Assembly (NCBI GenBank): GCA_043812795.1
Contig: JBDRLU010000002.1
Coordinates: 1 to 64,000, forward strand
Source: JBDRLU01 sp043812795
Lineage (GTDB): Bacteria; Chloroflexota; Dehalococcoidia; Dehalococcoidales; UBA2162
DNA length: 64,000 bases
Direction of reading: 5' to 3'
Both the position numbers and the translations under genes were made by a program. Positions 1-8,632 of the stretch are shown here, one piece after another; within the stretch, counting starts at the first letter, position 1; every line of letters begins with the position of its first letter. The notes beneath the pieces are model-generated. The model was not told the DNA's origin and did no database searches. It worked only from the letters and a program-made list of their open reading frames with translations.

Positions 1-40
1 GTACCTGTTGATATAATTGCTTGCAAAGGAGGATAAGCTC

Positions 41-1636
41 ATGGTTAAAAAGTCAGAGGTAACGGCGGAGATAGTGACCCGGGCTGGAATTCCGGTGAAA
101 CCGGTATATACTCCGGCCGACCTTAAGGGTTGGAAGTACGAGGTAAAGCTCAATGCCCCGGGTGAATATCCGTTTACGCGGGGCGCGATGACAACCAGGT
201 ACCGGGAGACTTTTACCGGCGGCAGCCAGTATATCGGGTTCGGTACTCCGGAAAGCACGAATAAATGGTTCAAGTATCTTATCGGGCGGGGGGCGACGGG
301 TGGGGCACTGGCCTGGGACCTGCCCACGCAAATCGGCTATGACGCCGACCATCCGATGGCGGCCGGGGAGGTCGGCAAAGCCGGGGTAAGTATTTGTTCC
401 CTGGCGGATATGGAGACTGTATATGACGGCATCCCCATCGAAACAATGGGCGTGATGACTCTGGCCAATGCGGTAGCCCCCATCTATTTAGCCTGGTCGA
501 TAGTCTTGCTCAAGAAGCGCGGCGTGCCGGCCAAAGAGATGCGCATCGGTATGCAGAATGATATCTTGAAAGAGTTCGTTTGCCGGGGGACGCAAATTTT
601 TCCGCTACGGCCGTCACTCAAGTTCAGCTGCGATACTATCGAGTATGCCGTCCGTAATGGCATGAAGAATGTCCGTCCGGTCAGTATTTGCGGCTCCCAT
701 TTTCGGCAGGCCGGCGGTACAGCCGTCCAGGAGATAGCCTTTTCCATCGCCGACCACGTCGCTTACTTCGAGGAACTTTTGAGCCGGGGGCTGAAGATAG
801 ATGATTTGGCCCCCTATTCCAACACGATGTTCATCGGCGCCGGCATGGACTTCTTCGAGGAGATAGCCAAGCTCAGGGCAATCCGGAGAACGTGGGCCAG
901 GGTGATGAAAGAGAAGTTTGGCTGTAAAACTCCACCACTGATTACCTCTCGCGGTAATGGCCGTGATTTTACCGCCCAGCAGCCATTAAACAACCTCATC
1001 CGGGGGACTATCGAGTTACTGGCGGCGGTGCTTGGCGGATGTCCCAATTCACAGGTCTCTTCGTATGATGAAGCGCTGGCGATACCTTCGCCCGAAGCCG
1101 CCACGCTGGCCATGCGGACGCAACAGATAATTGCCTACGAGAGTGGCGTTAATAATACCACCGACCCGCTGGCCGGTTCGTATTTCGTCGAAGCCCTTAC
1201 CGACGAGCTGGAAGAGAAGTCGCAGGAGCTCCTTACTCAAGTCGAGGATATGGGCGGGGCATTACCGGCTATCGAGCAGGGTTTCTTCCAGCGAGAGCTT
1301 ACCCGCGAAGCTTACGAAAAGCTGAGACTAATCGAGACCGGAGAGCGGATACTGGTCGGCGTGAACAAATATGTGGTGGAGGAAGAGCTTAAAGTAGAGG
1401 TGAGAAAGGTTGACCCGGCGGAAGAGCGCCGGCAGGTAGCCAAGGTCAAGAAACTGAGGAAGGAAAGGGACAATGCTGCGGTCAAGGCCGGACTCAAGCA
1501 ACTGAAAGAGGCAGCGCAGGACGGGGTCAATCTGGTACCCGTTCTGGTTGACGTAGTGAAAACTTATGCTACCATCGGGGAAATGTGCGATACCCTCCGT
1601 AGTGTTTGGGGTGAGTACAAGGCGATGGGGCTGTAA
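41..1636 (+). CDS. Acyl-CoA mutase large subunit (methylmalonyl-CoA mutase family)
   Basis: This 531-residue protein matches the TIM-barrel catalytic domain of B12-dependent acyl-CoA mutases. It lacks the C-terminal cobalamin-binding domain, so a separate small subunit is expected; none lies downstream in the window. The ATG at 41 is preferred over the TTG at 17 because AAAGGAGG (25-32) sits 8 bases before it. Aligned from memory to Propionibacterium MutB, the active-site Tyr of RQY (here SQY) and the catalytic His (CGSH) are kept. The CoA-carboxylate-binding Arg207 is replaced by Lys (motif PSLKF), and the residue before the His is Ser, not Tyr. The family is clear, but methylmalonyl-CoA may not be the substrate. 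An isobutyryl- or other branched acyl-CoA role is possible. Confidence 0.88.
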   Translation: MVKKSEVTAEIVTRAGIPVKPVYTPADLKGWKYEVKLNAPGEYPFTRGAMTTRYRETFTGGSQYIGFGTPESTNKWFKYLIGRGATGGALAWDLPTQIGYDADHPMAAGEVGKAGVSICSLADMETVYDGIPIETMGVMTLANAVAPIYLAWSIVLLKKRGVPAKEMRIGMQNDILKEFVCRGTQIFPLRPSLKFSCDTIEYAVRNGMKNVRPVSICGSHFRQAGGTAVQEIAFSIADHVAYFEELLSRGLKIDDLAPYSNTMFIGAGMDFFEEIAKLRAIRRTWARVMKEKFGCKTPPLITSRGNGRDFTAQQPLNNLIRGTIELLAAVLGGCPNSQVSSYDEALAIPSPEAATLAMRTQQIIAYESGVNNTTDPLAGSYFVEALTDELEEKSQELLTQVEDMGGALPAIEQGFFQRELTREAYEKLRLIETGERILVGVNKYVVEEELKVEVRKVDPAEERRQVAKVKKLRKERDNAAVKAGLKQLKEAAQDGVNLVPVLVDVVKTYATIGEMCDTLRSVWGEYKAMGL

Positions 1637-1642
1637 GCTGGA

Positions 1643-1678
1643 TTAAGAGAAGGGGACTTTAAAGCCCCCTTCTCTTAA
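1643..1678 (+). terminator. Rho-independent terminator after the mutase gene
   Basis: A perfect 13-bp stem (TTAAGAGAAGGGG at 1643-1655 with its complement at 1666-1678) encloses a short loop that can itself pair. It lies 6 bases after the mutase stop codon and is followed by a weak T-rich stretch. It probably ends the mutase transcript. Confidence 0.8.
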
Positions 1679-1690
1679 TTGTTCGCGCGG

Positions 1691-1735
1691 TCATTGCGAG
1701 GAAGTCCTTCGGCTGAAGGACGACGAAGCAATCTC
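1691..1735. repeat. Short intergenic repeat, TCATTGCGAGG type
   Basis: The core TCATTGCGAGGA...GACGACGAAGCAATCTC contains an internal hairpin (GTCCTTC/GAAGGAC). Related copies occur at 43323-43369 and, as a perfect palindrome, at 59291-59340. It is non-coding. Confidence 0.75.
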
Positions 1736-1749
1736 ATTGTGATATCTCT

Positions 1750-1871
1750 GAGGTTGTTTAGCAACGAGGAGAAATTTCGTCTTCCCGTTCACCCTGAGCT
1801 TGTCGAAGGGTGAGTTCTAATCCACCGCTATGGTTCGACAGGCTCACCATGAGCGGTTATTAAACAACCTC
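1750..1871. mobile_element. MITE-like element with 11-bp terminal inverted repeats
   Basis: The 122-bp segment is bounded by GAGGTTGTTTA (1750-1760) and its exact complement TAAACAACCTC (1861-1871). Inside, 1786-1856 is a copy of the TTCGACA-type palindromic repeat also found at 4643-4716, 33482-33534 and 41854-41910. It has no coding capacity, and no clear target-site duplication was seen. The left terminal motif AGGTTGTTTA also precedes the repeat at 29681. It lies directly upstream of an MFS gene whose start is abnormal. Confidence 0.6.
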
Positions 1872-2087
1872 ATCTTTTGACCTTGACAGAGACTAAATTG
1901 GTCGCTATGCTATCCTGTATTTGGTGGCACGGCGCCCGGACTTTGGCCACCGGCCGTACCGCCGAGAATTTGTTTCGAGGCATATACCATTACATCGCAA
2001 AAAAGCCTGCTGCAAAAAGCCCGTTCTTCACTCGGTTTTTCCGGGCTGTTACCTCTTTTCGTACTGGCGCACTTCGGGCATCATTTA

Positions 2088-3224
2088 TTGACGGCGCTTC
2101 CCGCCCCTCTATTGCCGATGATAAAGAGCGATTTCAAGCTGGACTATACCCGCTCCGGTTTCGTGGTCTCGGCGTTCAGTCTGGCCTACGGCGCCGGCCA
2201 GGTGCCGGCCGGATGGCTGACCGACCGTCTCGGTGCGCGCGTACTGGTGACGCTGGGTATCATCGGCGTGGCCGCTGCCGGCCTACTGGTCGGTATTTCG
2301 CACACTTACATTTTGCTCATTATCTTTCTGATACTGATGGGTCTGCTGGGGGGCGGCTATCATCCGGCTTCGGCACTGGCCCTGACGGACTCGGTAGCGC
2401 CGTCCAGGCGGGGACAGGCCCTCGGTCTGCACATGATTGGCGGGAGTGCCAGCTTTTTCCTCGCGCCGCTTATCGCCGCCGTCATTGCGGCCAAGTGGGG
2501 CTGGCGCGGTTCGTTTATCGGACTGGCTATCCCGACGGCTCTTTTTGGTATCGCCTTTTATGTTCTTCTCGGCCGACTCACCAAGGCGAAGAAAGCTGAG
2601 CCGGCCGTTACTACAGGGGCGGCTGTCGGTAAAGTCGCTACTCCCGGCCGCCTGAGCCGTCTGGTCGCTTTCATCATTCTGGCGACTACGACCCAGGCGG
2701 TGATTTTCTCGGTAATATCGTTTGTCCCGGTCTTCATGGTCGACTATTTCAATGTCAGTAAAGAAACAGCCGCTGCTCTTATTGCTCTCATTTACTCCTG
2801 CGGGCTGTGGGCCAGTCCGCTGGGTGGCTACCTCTCCGACCGTTTTGGCCGGGTGCCGGTGGTAGTCCTCGATTGCCTGCTGGCCGGTCCGGTCATTTTC
2901 ATGCTGACTCAGGCGCCGGCCGGCATCGGTGTCGGTGCAGTACTGGTGGGTATCGGTATGGTATCTTATATCTATCCGCCCGTCGCTCAGGCGTATATCA
3001 TCGACCAGGTCTCTGAAAAGAACCGGGCGACGGTGCTCGGCATTTATTTCTTCGGTAATATGGAGGGGGGTGGCCTGGTCGCACCGGTGATGGGCTTGCT
3101 GGCTGACCGACTTGGTTTTTATTCTGCCTTTGGTATTGCCAGTGTCACACTTCTTATTATGTCTTCCATCTGCGCCTTGTGGCTCTGGCGCAGCCGCGGC
3201 GAACGGCTTACCGCAAGCATTTGA
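2088..3224 (+). CDS. MFS transporter with abnormal 5' end
   Basis: This is a 12-segment major facilitator protein. The AGQVPAGWLTDRLG stretch matches the loop 2-3 signature, and the SPLGGYLSDRFGRVPV repeat lies in the second half. The substrate is unknown. The first in-frame canonical start is TTG at 2088, but the reading frame stays open and homologous upstream. Codons from about 2046 encode GLLPLFVLAHFGHHLL, which looks like the true first membrane helix. The only plausible start ahead of that helix is an ATT at 1989, 8 bases after GAGG (1977-1980), because no ATG, GTG or TTG occurs in frame there. Either initiation is non-canonical or the 5' end is damaged, perhaps by the adjacent repeat element. 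Confidence 0.75.
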   Translation: MTALPAPLLPMIKSDFKLDYTRSGFVVSAFSLAYGAGQVPAGWLTDRLGARVLVTLGIIGVAAAGLLVGISHTYILLIIFLILMGLLGGGYHPASALALTDSVAPSRRGQALGLHMIGGSASFFLAPLIAAVIAAKWGWRGSFIGLAIPTALFGIAFYVLLGRLTKAKKAEPAVTTGAAVGKVATPGRLSRLVAFIILATTTQAVIFSVISFVPVFMVDYFNVSKETAAALIALIYSCGLWASPLGGYLSDRFGRVPVVVLDCLLAGPVIFMLTQAPAGIGVGAVLVGIGMVSYIYPPVAQAYIIDQVSEKNRATVLGIYFFGNMEGGGLVAPVMGLLADRLGFYSAFGIASVTLLIMSSICALWLWRSRGERLTASI

Positions 3225-3262
3225 CCTTAATTTCCCGGTAGAGAGCAGGGATGCAGGTAACT

Positions 3263-4549
3263 CTAACTTCTATTACGCCGTACCAGGCCCATGAGTGTGT
3301 AGAAAAATATACCGGCACCGATGAGAAACGCGCCGAAGAGAACGGGGAGCCATCCGGTATTGACCGCGAGCGCCAGGGAGACAACAACTCCCAAAAGCGG
3401 GGCAACAATGTCCAGGACGATATGCTTAGACCGTCTATTCGAGAAACGATGACGGAAGAGCTTGAAGGCACTGGCGTTCACGGCGGCAAAAGCTAGCAGC
3501 GTGGCAAAGTTAGTAAATTCAGCAACGCTGGCGACATTTCTGATGCTGGCGAACAGACTGGCTAAAAGCCCGACGACAATGATGGTAAACCACGGAGTGC
3601 GGCGATTTTTGCCGATAACGCAAAAGTTCATCGGTAGTGCACCGGCACAGGACATCGCCCACATGGCGCGCGATGCCGCCAGAAGCAGCAGGAGGACGGT
3701 ATTACCGGTCGAAGCCAGGGCAATGTAAGTGAGGAGTAGTTCAGCCCGGGCGCCGAGTGCTCCCGCTGCCACTGCCGCAAGCGGTGCCGATGACTGGCTC
3801 AGGTTACTCCAGCCCAGCACACTTACTGCTGCAATCGAGACGAGGACATAGAGGATGGTGCTTATCCCCAGGGCGAGGATAATAGCCCGTGGCAGGTCTC
3901 GTTCCGGGTCCTTCATTTCTTCGGAAAGGTTAGCCATGCCCTCGAAGCCGAGATAGGCGAAGAAAACGAGCGAGGCAGCCCCTAAGACACCCGGTAGTCC
4001 GTGGGACATTTCGAGAACATTGACGTTGCCGAGGTGAGGCAGTCCGATGCCTATAATGATGAGGAGCCCGGCCGCTTCGACAATGGTCAGTACACCGGCC
4101 AGGACAGCCGATTGGCCGATGCCCAGAAATACCACCAGCGAAGAAAACAGGATTAGACAGATGGCGGCTGACAAATAGGGGACACCGAACCAGTGCTGAA
4201 GATAACCGGCAAAGCCGAGAGCGACGGCCGCTGCCGATATGGTCACCGCCCAGAGAATGAGCCATCCAGCTAAAAATGCGGGGAGCGGGCCAAACGCCAT
4301 GCCGACATATTGGAACTCCGGGGCATCCTTGGGTCGAAGCTTGCTCAGGCGTGCGTAGGAAAATCCGGTGAAGGCCGCCCCGATAGCCGCCAGGACAAAA
4401 GACAGCCACACGGCGTTGCCGGCTTCACCGGCAGCTACCCCGACCAGCACGTAGATACCGGCTCCCAGGATTACCCCCACGCCGGTCAGGGTAGTGGCGG
4501 TCAGTCCCAGACGCCTGGCTAGGCCGGAATCAGTCGATTTTGCGTTCAT
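3263..4549 (-). CDS. APC-superfamily amino acid permease
   Basis: The protein (428 aa from this start) has about 12 hydrophobic segments. Its GVGVILGAGIYVLVG motif in helix 1 is typical of amino acid/polyamine/organocation permeases, and the helix 6 region has FFAYLGFEGMANLSEEM. It probably imports an amino acid; the substrate cannot be read from the sequence. Candidate starts are ATG 4549 (chosen, beginning MNAKSTDSG), ATG 4570 and TTG 4594. None has a strong ribosome binding site. The gene converges on the MFS gene to its left. Confidence 0.85.
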   Translation of the reverse strand: MNAKSTDSGLARRLGLTATTLTGVGVILGAGIYVLVGVAAGEAGNAVWLSFVLAAIGAAFTGFSYARLSKLRPKDAPEFQYVGMAFGPLPAFLAGWLILWAVTISAAAVALGFAGYLQHWFGVPYLSAAICLILFSSLVVFLGIGQSAVLAGVLTIVEAAGLLIIIGIGLPHLGNVNVLEMSHGLPGVLGAASLVFFAYLGFEGMANLSEEMKDPERDLPRAIILALGISTILYVLVSIAAVSVLGWSNLSQSSAPLAAVAAGALGARAELLLTYIALASTGNTVLLLLLAASRAMWAMSCAGALPMNFCVIGKNRRTPWFTIIVVGLLASLFASIRNVASVAEFTNFATLLAFAAVNASAFKLFRHRFSNRRSKHIVLDIVAPLLGVVVSLALAVNTGWLPVLFGAFLIGAGIFFYTLMGLVRRNRS

Positions 4550-4642
4550 GGCAGTAGTTGTCCCAAGCATACTGAAATGGTCTTTGGCCGTCAATAGGTG
4601 GAGGATACCTTGAGGATGTCTAGGAGAGCAAGTGGTTTTTGC

Positions 4643-4716
4643 CCGTTCACCCGGAGCATGTCGAAGGGTGAACTTTTGCTAACAGCTATGGTTCGACGGG
4701 CTCACCATGAGCGGTT
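4643..4716. repeat. TTCGACA-type palindromic intergenic repeat
   Basis: It is about 85% identical to 1786-1856 and related in inverse orientation to 33482-33534 and 41854-41910. The arms carry TGTCGAAGGGTGA and GGTTCGACGGGCTCACC. Its right part overlaps the end of the next gene and supplies that protein's last residues. Confidence 0.8.
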
Positions 4717-5945
4717 TGTGAATGCTCTCCGCCTTTACGTCCGACCAACCCGACGCATAAAGCGGCGGCCAGCATCGTGATAGCCCCGATTAAAAAGGCG
4801 GTAGCATAGCTTCCCGTCACGTCGAAAATGAGTCCGCCCAGCAGCGGGCCGATGGCCGCCCCGGCCGCCCAGCCCAGGTCCAGTATCCCGAAGATAGTCC
4901 CGATTTTAGTCAGTTCGAAGGTATCGCCGATGAGCGCCCCGACACTGGCGCCGAGGCCGCCGTGGGCGAAGCCGAAGACTACGGCGAAGGCATAGAATTC
5001 TCTCAGGCCGTGCGCCCGGATAAGCCAGAGCATAGCGGCGGTCATCAGCAAGCAGCCGAAAACGGAGGTCAATTTCCGGCCGACTCTATCGGCGGCGGCA
5101 CCCATGATGATTTTACCGGCGATGGTGCTGGCACCGATAACACCGATAACGGCGGCGGCCGCCGCCGGCGAAATATCGATATCGGTAAGATAGGGTACCA
5201 GGTGGGTGAAGATTAAGAACACGGTGATACCCAGGAAAAACCAGACCAGCCACAGCCACCACAGGTTGCTTGTCTTGAGTATTTGCCGCAAGGGCATTGC
5301 TATTGCCCCGGTTTTTGGTTCGGTATGGTCGTTGGCAGGAAGAGCGAGGCCGTCGGGCTCGGCCCCGATTTCACGCGGCTCTTTTTTCAGCAACCGGGAG
5401 AGCGGAAGGATGATGAGCCAGGCGATTAGTCCGACTACCAGGTAGGCGGTGCGCCAGTTGAAATCGGTAATCAGGTAGGTGGCCAGCGGGGCGATGACCA
5501 CCGGCCCCAGCCCCGCCCCGGCATCGGCGATGCCCAGCGTCAAGCCCCGCCTCCGGTTAAACCAGCGGGCCACCGTCGAAGTCGGCACCACGTAGAGGGC
5601 GCCCGTTCCCATCGAAAGTAACAGGCTGTAGGTGAGAAACAATTGCCAGGTGGCGTGCGTCAGGCTGGTCAGCACCAGGCTCAGTCCGGTCAGCACGCCC
5701 ATGAAGAGGACGATGATTTTGGGCCCGAATTTATCTAACGTCAATCCGCCGAGAAAGGCGAACAGGCCGGTAAGTATCAGACTGGCCGAGGCAATGGCCG
5801 AGGTCGCCCCGCGGGATAAATCGAACTCGGTTTCGATGGACTTGAAGAAAACGCCGAAAGAAAAATAAATGCCGTAAAGAGTAATCCCGATAAACAGGAA
5901 AGCAATGACCACTACCCATCCGTAAAAAAGCTTATGTCTGGACAT
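4686..5945 (-). CDS. MFS transporter, monocarboxylate/oxalate-formate-like
   Basis: The start chosen (MSRHKLFYGWVVV, 419 aa) is typical of the OFA/monocarboxylate branch of the MFS; two ATGs at 5984-5987 would add 14 residues. Twelve membrane segments are visible, with a WFNRRRGLTLGIADAG loop after helix 4. It probably moves a small carboxylate. The last residues (AHGEPVEP) are translated from the palindromic repeat at 4643-4716, so the natural C-terminus appears to have been replaced or extended by repeat insertion. Confidence 0.85.
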   Translation of the reverse strand: MSRHKLFYGWVVVIAFLFIGITLYGIYFSFGVFFKSIETEFDLSRGATSAIASASLILTGLFAFLGGLTLDKFGPKIIVLFMGVLTGLSLVLTSLTHATWQLFLTYSLLLSMGTGALYVVPTSTVARWFNRRRGLTLGIADAGAGLGPVVIAPLATYLITDFNWRTAYLVVGLIAWLIILPLSRLLKKEPREIGAEPDGLALPANDHTEPKTGAIAMPLRQILKTSNLWWLWLVWFFLGITVFLIFTHLVPYLTDIDISPAAAAAVIGVIGASTIAGKIIMGAAADRVGRKLTSVFGCLLMTAAMLWLIRAHGLREFYAFAVVFGFAHGGLGASVGALIGDTFELTKIGTIFGILDLGWAAGAAIGPLLGGLIFDVTGSYATAFLIGAITMLAAALCVGLVGRKGGEHSQTAHGEPVEP

Positions 5946-6045
5946 GAACGATATCCCGCTGTGGAATTCAGTATCAGGATGCATCATAGCAGCTTCAGGG
6001 TATGAGGTACAATAAAGAAATGTCTGAAAAATCCCCCATCAGCAA

Positions 6046-6378
6046 AGGTATAAATACCACTATTCCGGTGGTACAATGGTAGCCATGAGGGAAGGGGATG
6101 ACCTGAGGTATATCCACCAGGACCATCTGACCAGCACGTCACTGGTCACTTCCGACAACGGGACACTGGTAGGAACGATAAAGTACTATCCCTATGGAGA
6201 TTGCCGAAATAATCAGGGAGATTTAGGCACGGATAAGCTCTTTACCGGCCAAAGACTTGATGATATGGGGCTATATTACTACGGCGCCAGATATTATGAC
6301 CCAACGATTGGGAGATTTATTTCACCGGATACGATTGTGCAGAGTGCGGCCAATCCTCAGACGTTAAACCGATTTTAA
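6046..6378 (+). pseudogene. RHS-repeat core fragment, truncated at both ends
   Basis: The translation matches the RHS-associated core: QDHLTSTSLVT, YYPYGDCR, TGQRLDDMGLYYYGARYYDP and GRFISPDT. Homology begins upstream of the only ATG (6076), in frame from about 6046 without a start. It ends at LNRF-stop where intact cores continue NRYSYVLNNPL. It is a remnant, not a complete polymorphic toxin. The piece 6192-6369 is repeated at 7204-7486 in a second fragment. Confidence 0.85.
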
Positions 6379-6407
6379 CATCTTGCTCCTGCTTAGGTGG
6401 GGGATAA

Positions 6408-6980
6408 GTGAAGAATTTAAATGATAATCTATTTAGGTTTGCGGGGCTACTTCTCGCACTACTAAGTAGCCTAACTTTCATTGCGACAATCGGTTGCAGT
6501 AACTACAAACACTTTACCTTTAGAGAAAGCCCCTATCATTTCTCGTTTGAGTATCCCGCTACCTATTATATTGAAAGAGCATTTATCGAACCTACTACTC
6601 CCCATGTGCTTGACCGTGTGATTATCAATATGGGACCAGTGGGAAAGCCTGCACCAGGCGGTTTCGAGTTTGTGATATACCTCGACCCTTCTTCCGGAAA
6701 CGCGACATCAGCCATGGATGGCAAATTACGGTTTATTAGCCAACTCCCCGATCCTAAGGTTTTAGAGCGGACTTACGTAAAGGTAGCGGGCACATTAGGT
6801 GAAAAAGTTGAATATACAACACTCCCGCCTTCGAACCCATTATTCAGGATTTTTAGACAAGCATTTTTCGTGCACGGAGACCGACTTTGGTCAGTGACTA
6901 TGATTTCTGACAATATAACTGCGGAAAAAGACAAAGCAGCTTTTGAGCACATGTTGAAGACATTGGGGATTTATGACTAG
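6408..6980 (+). CDS. Putative lipoprotein, PsbP/DUF1795-like
   Basis: This 190-residue protein starts at GTG with AGGTGGGGG (6395-6403) just upstream. Residues 10-30 form a hydrophobic signal ending in IGC, a plausible lipobox, so the mature protein would be membrane-anchored outside the cell. The rest resembles small PsbP/DUF1795-type domains: it opens with a FSFEYP strand and ends near HMLKTLGIYD. The function is not known. It sits between two RHS fragments in an AT-richer patch and is probably accessory. Confidence 0.65.
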   Translation: MKNLNDNLFRFAGLLLALLSSLTFIATIGCSNYKHFTFRESPYHFSFEYPATYYIERAFIEPTTPHVLDRVIINMGPVGKPAPGGFEFVIYLDPSSGNATSAMDGKLRFISQLPDPKVLERTYVKVAGTLGEKVEYTTLPPSNPLFRIFRQAFFVHGDRLWSVTMISDNITAEKDKAAFEHMLKTLGIYD

Positions 6981-6995
6981 CCTACATTTAGCTAG

Positions 6996-7221
6996 CAATC
7001 CCCACGCCTTCCTGCTAAAATATACTCAAAACCAGTGGAGGTGCTAATTGTTAAAGCCAAAATCACCTCAAACCTCGTTCTATGGTAGTTACCTCTATGA
7101 TAGAATCGTCCCAGCCGACCACCTGCTTCGTAAAATCAATCAGGTAGTTGATTTCTCATTTGTGAGGGTGATTTGGCCTAATGACTTTTTCAGCAGTCTG
7201 GTATGGAGATTGCCGAAATAG
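6996..7221 (+). mobile_element. Internally deleted IS1182-like transposase remnant
   Basis: A TTG at 7048 with GGAGGTG (7037-7043) opens a 57-codon frame. It begins MLKPKSPQTSFYGSYLYDR, as IS1182-family transposases do. After about 40 residues it jumps to NDFFSSLVWR, which matches the C-terminal end seen in the copy at 8633-8853. The middle of the transposase is gone. The right edge runs into RHS sequence at the shared octamer TATGGAGA (7203-7210). It cannot transpose by itself. Confidence 0.75.
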
Positions 7222-8146
7222 TCAGGGTAATTTGGGCACGGATAAACTCTTTACCGGCCAGAGACTGGATGACACCGGACTCTATTACTACGGCGCCAGG
7301 TACTACGACCCAATTATCGGGAGATTTATCTCACCGGATACGTTCGTACCTAGAGGAAATGGATTCGATGTCATTTCAGCCCCGCTAACTGTCAATTTCA
7401 TCCCGCAGGGATTAGGAAATGAGCTAGCACCTAGAAAGAACTATCCTAAAATCTCTCTTCAGGTTTCTGCGAATCCGCAGGCATTTAACCGATATTCGTA
7501 TGTATTGGATAATCCGCTTAGGTATACCGACCCTAATGGATGGGATACTTGGGGAAATGGAATCAACGTAAACGTTGGTTTTGGTATCGGTGTTTCTGGT
7601 GAAGTCTTAATCGTCACCGATGATAAAGGCAATAGGCGATTGGCGATAACTCTAAGTGGTTTGGGAACTACTCCTACTTTTAGTATCGGGGGTCAATTTC
7701 AAAAGACGGATGCTCCCACAGTCTTTGACTTAGGGAAATGGTCCGGCGGGTTCGGAGGTTCAAGCGGATTGATTCCTTCAATGTTGCTCCCTTCTGGGGG
7801 TGAGTACATCGGTTATAATGGTGGCAGTAAAGGGATGGGATGGAAAGGTTATAATTTGAATATTGGGCCCGGGCGCACTTTCGTACCAATAGAAGTGCAT
7901 GCTTTAGTAGGCTATACTTGGTTAGTTCCCGTACCTTCGTGGATTGCCAACACACTAGGAAATAACAGTGCATCAGTTAGTAATGTTGGGACAGTGATAG
8001 GGTCAGGGTTTGGATTTATCTTCATTAGCGTCGGTGGAGGTGCTTCTGGTGACAACAATGGTGTTTCTGGTGACAACGGTGGTTCTTCGGAGGTGGTTGT
8101 AATTGATATATATGCTGGGTATGATTACAACCCCTTTGATTACTAG
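7181..8146 (+). pseudogene. RHS core C-terminal fragment with variable tail
   Basis: From about 7204 the frame encodes an RHS core ending (YGDCRNSQG, TGQRLDDTGLYYYGARYYDP, NRYSYVLDNPLRYTDPNGW). It carries an insertion of about 35 residues between SPDTFVP and SANPQ. A Gly/Ser-rich tail of about 200 residues that I do not recognise follows the core. The ATG at 7181 and the first few codons come from the transposase remnant, with no Shine-Dalgarno site. The upstream RHS repeats and secretion signal are missing. It is probably an orphan tail moved by recombination. The tail could be a polymorphic-toxin C-terminus, but no catalytic motif is visible. Confidence 0.7.
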
Positions 8147-8295
8147 GATAAGGATTAATTCTTAAACGGAAGGGACATTTGTGTCGAAGTACTTCTTTAG
8201 GCGAGAAAAGTTAGTAATTGAACCGACTCTTATTACTATCCTTTAAGGCTTATTCGCCAACATTGGTTTCTTTGCTGGAGCCTTAAGAAAAAATA

Positions 8296-8601
8296 ATGAT
8301 TACCGAATTAATTATCAGCTTTATAATGGTTGTATTAGGAACTATCTTGCTAATGTATTCTTCACGCCTTGGCAAGTGGATATTCAGTATTAGGGTAGAA
8401 TTCGAAAAGGAATTCTCCTGGAATCGTGCAGCAAAACCTAAACAAGACAGGAGACGGTCTCGTCATTCATGGTTGTTATCTTCATCATACAGGGCTGCCC
8501 TTCAATACGGTCCTATTTTTGATATATGGGCGCTACGCACCGTCGCTATAGGAGTTCTCCTATGGGCGATTATTTTTCTTTTTTTAGTTGTGTTTACTTA
8601 G
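8296..8601 (+). CDS. Small two-helix membrane protein, unknown function
   Basis: The 101-residue protein has an N-terminal hydrophobic segment (residues 3-22), a basic middle (RAAKPKQDRRRSR) and a C-terminal segment (about residues 83-100). GGAG occurs about 15 bases before the ATG, which is too far to be convincing. It follows the RHS tail fragment and shares its low GC. An immunity role would be guesswork. Confidence 0.45.
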   Translation: MITELIISFIMVVLGTILLMYSSRLGKWIFSIRVEFEKEFSWNRAAKPKQDRRRSRHSWLLSSSYRAALQYGPIFDIWALRTVAIGVLLWAIIFLFLVVFT

Positions 8602-8632
8602 ATTTTCCGAGATCAGTTTCTATACTCACTCG

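Noticed and set aside
1877..2599. Open frame of 240 codons overlapping the MFS gene start.
   Set aside because: It is in another frame with no recognisable protein; the overlapping MFS frame has clear family motifs.
4598..4780. Plus-strand frame of 60 codons over a repeat.
   Set aside because: Its coding is the repeat itself (VRRAHHER), plus antisense of the MFS gene.
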